DNA of 60,000 bases from assembly GCF_030272615.1 (NCBI RefSeq), contig NC_081415.1:105849796-105909795 (forward strand), written 5' to 3'. A program made the position numbers and the translations under genes. Shown here in pieces: positions 53,959-60,000 of this stretch. How positions within the stretch are numbered: position 1 is the first letter of the stretch; the number at the start of each line of letters is the position of its first letter. Source of the stretch: Cryptomeria japonica. Its lineage: Eukaryota; Streptophyta; Pinopsida; Cupressales; Cupressaceae. The notes below the pieces were generated by a model. It did no database searches and had not been told where the DNA came from. It worked only from the letters and a program-made list of their open reading frames with translations.

Positions 53959-56900
53959 ATGGCATCCACCTCTGCAATTGAATACATAGCAAACCCTACT
54001 ATTGTTGAAGTAATCAAAAGACCTAGGCCCGTATTTCAGTTAGTTCCCGAGATAGAAAAGAAGGATGATACCTTAGGTGCTTTTTCTCAAATCCCTAAAG
54101 GAGTTGTATATTCTGAAGACCCTAGAATGTACATCCACTATAACATTGAAGAGTTAGGAGATGAGGAAATCAAAACCATGTATAAAACTGTGATATGTGA
54201 TGATACCGACAATGTTAAAGATGAACACAAGGTTATTGAAACCCTAGGATTTATAGAAATCCTTAGCATTCCTGAATTTCCTAAGGATGTGATTAGGATA
54301 GTTTTAAGCAGAGTTCATGAAGAATTTTTCTGGTTAGATGCAATCCATAAGATCACCAAGGAAGCTATGAAAGCTGTCACAGGGTTACTGACCACCGGTA
54401 AGAGACCAGATAAAACCAAGAAGGTTCCAAATAACCTAGTTACTAAACTAACTGGTGCAACATTCGACAAGAGATCTCTAAGGGTTAATGATGTAAAAGA
54501 TATCAATGTGAGATTCATAAGTATGATATTAGGTTACAAATCCACTCATGCTAACAGACTTAACTCAATCTCAAGTTATGCATTAAGAGTGCTTATGATA
54601 TGGTAACAGATAATGCAAAAATTGACATCTGTGAATGGTTAAAGGATGAACTGATTGACAACCTTGGAAAAATCAAGAAGGACAAGAAAGGAACTTTTAG
54701 ATTTGGAAATCTGTTAGTATGCCTAATGCTACACATAACAAAACAGGTTCCCGGTATAGGCTATAAAGAACTTGGATATGACATACTGGTAGGAAAGCAA
54801 TTGAAAGAACTGTTCAATACCATGGGTGAGAACAAGGAAAACAATATTCATGACTTTTTCCAAGCATTGAAGACCAAAATGAAGTAAAGAATAAGGTTAT
54901 CTCAGAAAATAGTAGACAAATATAAGGATGATATATGCTTTGTTATTAAGAAAGATGAAATATGGATGGAAGTGGTCATCCCAAGGACAATTTGGGTAAC
55001 CAAGATGGGCTATGAAATAGATGACCACATAGTTGAAACATATGCTAAAGCACTTTTGGAAGCCCCCAATGAACCTAAGGAAGAAATATTTGGTAGTGCT
55101 AAGACCATAGAAAGCCAAATACAATCAAATAAAAGAGTAAAGAAGGTTGAGACATTTGTAAGGAAAGGATCCAAGCAAGCAAAGGAAATTCAAGAAGATG
55201 TATTAAAGAAAACTAGCATAACAGAGGATGAGTTGGCGGCTCCACAACTTGAAACTCACCTATCACCGGTAGGTACTTCTTCGGAAGGTGACATGCCAGC
55301 AACTTTTAAAAGAGTTGTTAGAAAAAGAGATCCCTCACCGGCAACCACTCCTTCACCTAGAAGAACAAGACAAAAGCAACAAGTAGTGAGATCTCCGGTT
55401 AGAAAGGCCACACCAAAGAAAAAGCTGACACCAAAGAAAAAGAAAATGACAAATAGTGACTTGACACCTCTTGATATACTGTTAAATGAAATCACAGAGG
55501 AAGGAAAACTGAAAAATATAGAGAAAATTTATGACACTCTAACTGCTGATGAGAAAGAGTAAGTTGAGAATAGTGTGATATTGCATATGGACATGTACAA
55601 TAAATTTTTGATGGAAGTAGCAAATGAAATTCCTGATGATTTATTCAAAAGACTTGAGGCCAGAAGGCAAGCAGTGATAAAATTAGATAAGAAAATAAAA
55701 ATAGAGAAGCTACTTGTTGTATATCCGGTAAAATCTCCAAAGGAAATTGATGATTTGATTTCTCAAGCAAACCGGTCAGTATTCTCTATTGCACACCGAC
55801 ATATTTCATTAATGGTAGGAAGAGTCAATGAAGTAACAGAGGAAACAAAAGATGGATGGGATATATTCCTGGTTGACAAAGAAAAACAAGAAGAGTACAG
55901 GAACCCTAAACCTATAAAGGTATATTAGAAAGATAGAGACAAGGGGAAAGACAAAGTTGGTGGACCACCAAGCATCAAAGTTAAAGACAACCTACCCCCA
56001 CTAGTGAAAATTACAACTACTAAAAATCAACCGGCAATAGAAAGTATGGACGTAGAGGATAACAATCCTAATTCTGAAGTCTTGTATACTATAAATGTTG
56101 ATACTTAGAAGATCAACATAATAGTAGATAAAGATACAACTGAAAAGTTAGATATGGCTAATGAGCCTCCGGTAGCAAGGGAAACAGAGAAACCGACAAA
56201 AGATACAGAGAAAAAGGTAGAATCTGAGGCACAGACAGAGACAACACAACATACAGAGAAACCAACAGAGCTAAAGGCTCCATAACAGGTACATAAGGAA
56301 ACAGTGCCATCGGTAAGTAGTGAAGTAGGAAAACTAGTGCTAAAAGAAATGCAGACACAAACTGACCTGCTAGAGGTCAATACAAGCATGGTTACTTCCA
56401 CTGGTACTCAGATTGTTGGATCATCATCAACATTCAAGTCAACAAATGTGACTGAGGTATTACTTGACTCCATCAAGAAAATAACTGACTGCAACTCACA
56501 GGCTTATAAGGCATTTGATGATTCTATACCAATTTTGAAGGTAATAGCTCCCAACTATAATATAGATAATAAAGATTCTTTAGGACAATTGGATACATTG
56601 TGTAAATATATTTCTGAAAACATTGAGAAAATAAAGGAAGAGTCAGTAAAGGATAAGGTAGAAAAAGAAAAAGAAAAATTCTTTGATGAGGAAATAAAGA
56701 AGTGTAACAAATATTTCGACACACTTCTATCGGAATTATGTAGTTTGTTGAAAGAATACAAAAATCTGTATAAAGATACATGTAAAACAAACTTTTTGAC
56801 TGTAGATATTGACAAGAAAATAAGCAAGGCACAGGATGAGATAAATAAGACTGCAAACAATTTTGTCAACTCACCTGATTCATTATCAGTTTTTGAAGAG

Positions 56901-57203
56901 AAGATAGCAAATTTTGAGGAAGAACTACTCAAACTAGAAAGAGAGAAAGAGAGAATAATAAATAAGGAAAAACATTTGAGATCTAAATTGAGTCCAAGAT
57001 TGGACTATTTAGCATCTCCGTGGAAGGAAATTTCAGAGGCATTAACACAGGGCAACAAAACATTGACAAAGCATTTATAGCATCTCACCAGTACAGTAAA
57101 GAGGATTGAGACAACAATAAAAGATAGTAAAAAGTTTATGGATAGTATAAACTTAATTTGGGGAGATCTTTTTCAGATAATAACTACCCAGCTACAAGGT
57201 TGA
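53959..57203 (+). pseudogene. Element D ORF2: large protein of unknown function
   Basis: Starts MASTSAIEYIANPTIVEV. One base appears lost near 54588, after which a single frame runs to a TGA at 57201-57203, about 1,080 codons with stops at about 54885, 55560, 55926, 56107, 56283 and 57078. The N-terminal ~330 residues form a conserved domain (VLSRVHEEFFWLD, ITKEAMKAVTGL, MLHITKQVPGIGY) also in element A and reminiscent of uncharacterised plant-transposon-associated proteins. Near residues 440-510 is a basic Pro/Lys/Arg-rich region (RKRDPSPATTPSPRRTRQKQ). The last ~200 residues are coiled coil (EEKIANFEEELLKLEREKE). No enzyme motif, signal peptide or membrane segment is seen. A structural or DNA-binding accessory protein is possible. 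Confidence 0.78.
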
Positions 57204-57418
57204 GGATATGGATAGATGAAACTACAAACTCTACTAACATCTTGACAACCTTTGTCATTGATGCCAAAGGGGGAGTAGTGGGATGAGAAAATTTAAAACA
57301 CAGGAATCATATGCTTAGGGGGAGCTCTCACATTTTTGGTAACATTTTTGGACTACACATTTTTGGATACTTTTTGAAATTTCTCATGAGTGTTGCCATC
57401 AATGACAAAGGGGGAGAT
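57204..57418 (+). promoter_or_regulatory. Element D 3' noncoding region with repeated polypurine tracts
   Basis: TTTGTCATTGATGCCAAAGG plus GGGAG at about 57251-57275, TTAGGGGGAGCTC near 57317, and GACAAAGGGGGAGAT touching the 3' LTR (57404-57418). The two outer blocks are near copies of one another. Confidence 0.72.
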
Positions 57419-58299
57419 TGTTGGAATATGCACACTCCAATGAGACATTGTATGTGATTGAAGGTTTTGTCATTGATGGCAACCTTGCAATCCTATGACA
57501 CCGACAAGACATTATATTGGCAAAGCATTACACAGGCAACCTTGCAATCCTATGGCACCGATAAGACATTATACCGACAAAGCATTACACAAGCAACCTT
57601 GCAATCCTATGGCACCGACAAGATAGTGCACCGACATCAACAGATCACTCTACACCGGCACCGGCACAGAAGAAAACAAGTATACCGGCACAGAGGCTGA
57701 CAGGATTTTTGTTATGTAATATTTTGTTTATTATTGTAAGCCAATTGGCAAATTGTAAAATGACTCTTATATATAAAGGAGATGATTGTAGACATTTGTA
57801 GAAGTGATGTAGAAGCAAAAAGAAAATTATTAGGCAGACCTAATGTGCAAAATATAGGTCAAGGGTATATGTAAAGAATAGAGTAGGAACCGGTACTGAA
57901 TCTGGCATTGAAGATGCTATTGTAAAGCAGCACAAGTCATTGGATTAGTATAATCCTTATTGTAAGTCAGTGTGACTTCCCATTGAGCAGTGAACTCTAG
58001 GCAGTTGGCCTTCTTGCATGTGCAGGCCCCTATTGTAAGTAATATTCTCTTATTGGCCAGTGAGTGAATATTGTGGGTCACGAATCCCACTGAGTTTTTT
58101 CCCACACAGGGTTTCCTCGTTAAACATCTTGTGTTATGGTGTACTTCTCATGTGGATGTTCTTGATTCTGTTTATTGCATTATTTCTTGCATACTGGTAC
58201 ACTGTTATATTATGTTCTGCATGTTTTAACTTAAGAAATTCTTATTACTGGTTAGATACTAATTCACCCCCCCTCTCAGTATCTGTGGGACCGCTAACA
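57419..58299 (+). repeat. 3' LTR of element D
   Basis: Copy of 51538-52451; ends GGGACCGCTAACA, then the AAAAT target copy. TATA box at about 57769-57778. The third 57-bp unit is shorter than in the 5' LTR. Confidence 0.92.
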
Positions 58300-58338
58300 A
58301 AAATCTCTCCAAAGTGACTACCCAATGGATCCCCAATG

Positions 58339-58349
58339 GCTCTGACACA
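58339..58349 (-). promoter_or_regulatory. Candidate primer-binding site of element G
   Basis: Minus-strand TGTGTCAGAGC, similar to TGGTGTCAGAGC, directly inside the candidate 5' LTR that starts at 58351 on the plus strand. Confidence 0.45.
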
Positions 58350-58350
58350 C

Positions 58351-58790
58351 TGTAAGAATTTTCCATTAATAACCAAGATCTAGAGCCCAATGAATAACAC
58401 AATACAAGAGAACCAAAGATTGATAAGAACAAACTATATTATCATCAAGATGCAAAAAATGATCAATTGGATAAGTTCCATACAATGAAGATGAGCATGC
58501 TTATAAAGGAAAGGCCATATGGAAATGAGAGCACATGATCATGACTTGTGGCCTAATAAGATATAAGGGTAGGTAGGGGTAGGTAGAAGAAATAATATAA
58601 TATTCCACTAAAGATGGATCACCCACTGAAGCTGGAATGTGACAACAAGCTATCACCACAAAAGGTGGAATTTCTCTTACAACCAACTTCCCTAGATGCC
58701 GACTTCCCTAAGTGTCTCATATGCAAACTGCAATGAATGCATTATCCTAAGTCAACTTAAGTAAAGTGAAATTATGAGACATAATTTACA
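58351..58790 (-). repeat. Candidate 5' LTR of element G
   Basis: Plus-strand ends TGTAAGAATTTTCC and ATAATTTACA give TG...CA termini with a short inverted repeat, about 440 bp. A TATA-like CTTTATAAG reads on the minus strand near 58500-58508. No second copy is in the window (G is truncated), so the boundary is inferred. Confidence 0.42.
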
Positions 58791-60000
58791 CCAATAACCA
58801 AGTACTTGATTAGATGGAAGAATCTTCCTATTAAGGATGTGACTCAAGGAACGGATTACAACTTCCAGAACATCAAATTTTGAAGTTGCTCAATGACGAG
58901 AAATTCAGGGTACAATGGAATTCTCATGTTCCATTTCCATGTAACTCATATAATAGACCAAAATTCTTAATTTCTAACTCTAAAATATTTTGTGGTCCAA
59001 TTTTGCATCTAGATGCTTTTGCTTCATCTCCAATTCATTAGGCTACATCCCTTAAGGTCTTGTGTGTGAAGGCTTGAGAAATTTGACGAGTCTATGCAAG
59101 TAGTTAGAGTGGTAGATTTACCCCTCCTAGCATGCCTCCCTTCTTAAGTCTAGTTCTTTGTCTATCCCCATTAGGATGCCAAACTTCCCTCTACTTTTGT
59201 GCCTCCCAACCATCCCTCCATCTTTATAAAAAATTTAGAGTTCTACATGTAATAATCTCTCATTTCCAACCATGACTTTCAAACTTTAGCATTCCTACCA
59301 TTTTTCATTATCCCTCTCCACCTACCATTGCATAAATTAGTAATAAGATTAGTACAAAAAGTATATCAATATGAATTCTTTTGGGAATCAACCTAGAATT
59401 GATATTCATCCAAATATAATTAAACATATATGGTTATCTAGAAAGGTAAGTTATGAGGGAGCCCACAATTTCTATTAATGTGGTAGATATGGTTTTGAAC
59501 CCAAAGAAGCTCATTTCCATACTTGCTAAGGATAGTTGGATGTTGAAAGAGACTCTCATCCATGCAAAATGATTGTGTTTTTAGCTTGATGTGAAAGAAA
59601 ATAATGATCTATGGGTACACATAGTCATTCCTACATATTGGATCCAAGATGAAGATAACTATATAATTTTTATGGTCTCTTTGAGCATCTTAATATTATA
59701 GAGATGGATTTAAGATGCCATGTTCAATTAAATCAACCAAACCCTAACCTAAAATAATTATTAGCAATCATTATTCAAGAATCCATATCCAAGGATAAAA
59801 GTCCTATAGAAGTCACCTAAAAGGATGAAACCATTTCAATTAGAGGATTTCTCTTTTTTAGAGATAGTGTTTGATCTTTAATGGTGGTTAGAATCAATGA
59901 TATGGCATTTACATGTCACATACAATTATCATGGATGTAAAATTTTGTATTTGAGTGTTTCCTAACTATGATAAAAAATATATTATAACAATTCTCTAGT
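58791..60000. other. Unassigned AT-rich sequence at the right edge
   Basis: No long frame. A plus-strand stretch near 59461-59530 translates to a broken CGRYGFEPKEAHFHTC-like segment, faintly like a zinc knuckle of a plant LINE, but with stops and no supporting RT. I see nothing else. Confidence 0.4.

Larger units (their letters stand above)
51538..58299 (+). mobile_element. Element D: non-autonomous LTR element with ORF1 and ORF2 (A-type family)
   Basis: A plus-strand element of 6,762 bp with LTRs 51538-52451 and 57419-58299 and a perfect target duplication AAAAT (51533-51537 and 58300-58304). It carries ORF1 (coiled coil plus zinc knuckles) and ORF2 (unknown) and no pol domain. Both ORFs match element A although the LTRs are largely different. 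The primer site, repeated polypurine tracts and U5 motif match the copia elements of the window. It sits in the leader of element G. Confidence 0.9.
40331..58790 (-). mobile_element. Element G: truncated Ty1/copia element, split by H and D
   Basis: Minus-strand pieces in order: Gag and protease (48700-49933), integrase start (48469-48700), [element H], integrase core (40899-41282) and the integrase-RT linker to about 40331, where it ends without RT, RNase H or 3' LTR. To the right, a 1.6-kb leader (49934-51537) is interrupted by element D; beyond D lie a primer-site-like sequence (58339-58349) and a candidate 5' LTR (58351 to about 58790). It differs in Gag type from elements I, C and H. The right-hand assignment is less sure than the left. 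Confidence 0.65.

Noticed and set aside
59461-59530. LINE ORF1-like zinc-knuckle remnant
   Set aside because: Only a few residues are suggestive, a stop interrupts them, and no endonuclease or RT lies nearby.

Overview
This window reads as intergenic DNA from a land plant with a large, repeat-rich nuclear genome. A gymnosperm is my guess, but the sequence does not settle the species. The DNA is AT-rich, has no convincing host gene, tRNA, rRNA or CRISPR array, and is about 85 percent LTR retrotransposon. Every recognisable protein is a retroelement Gag, protease, integrase, reverse transcriptase or RNase H, or one of two unusual ORFs carried by non-autonomous elements. Most reading frames are broken, often by TAG or TAA where the family has CAG or CAA.

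Layout, left to right. (1) A solo LTR at 369-1504 (TSD ATACA). (2) Element I, 2086-8757, a complete minus-strand Ty1/copia element (TSD CACAC). (3) Element A, 10104-33859, a minus-strand non-autonomous element of about 8 kb expanded by two later insertions: element C (14966-22886, minus-strand Ty1/copia, in A's ORF2) and element B (24726-32582, plus strand, TSD GCATG, in A's ORF1). A is flanked by a direct repeat of about 350 bp (9752-10103 and 33860-34209) instead of a 5-bp TSD, and its left LTR is truncated by about 21 bp. (4) Two decayed relatives of B, fragment E (about 34567-35218) and element F (about 35965-40330). (5) Element G, a truncated minus-strand Ty1/copia (40331 to about 58790), split by element H (41283-48468, plus-strand Ty1/copia) and by element D (51538-58299, plus strand, TSD AAAAT), a second member of the non-autonomous A-type family.

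How the parts relate. I, C and H carry gag, protease, integrase, RT and RNase H, with a Met-tRNA-type primer site and repeated polypurine tracts like those of the Sirevirus branch of Ty1/copia. A and D use the same type of primer site, polypurine tract and U5 end, but have no pol gene. They encode ORF1, a coiled-coil protein with four or five CCHC zinc knuckles, and ORF2, about 1,050 residues of unknown function with a conserved N-terminal domain, a basic middle and a coiled-coil C-terminus. They are probably mobilised by enzymes of I/C/H-type elements (inference). B is a different non-autonomous type: a Ty3-style Gag with a degenerate protease and no RT or integrase.

The most interesting signals are the A/D ORF1-ORF2 family, the atypical insertion of A (350-bp target duplication plus a mutant LTR terminus), the foldback motif shared by B's LTRs and leader, and the CAG-to-TAG decay of the copia elements.
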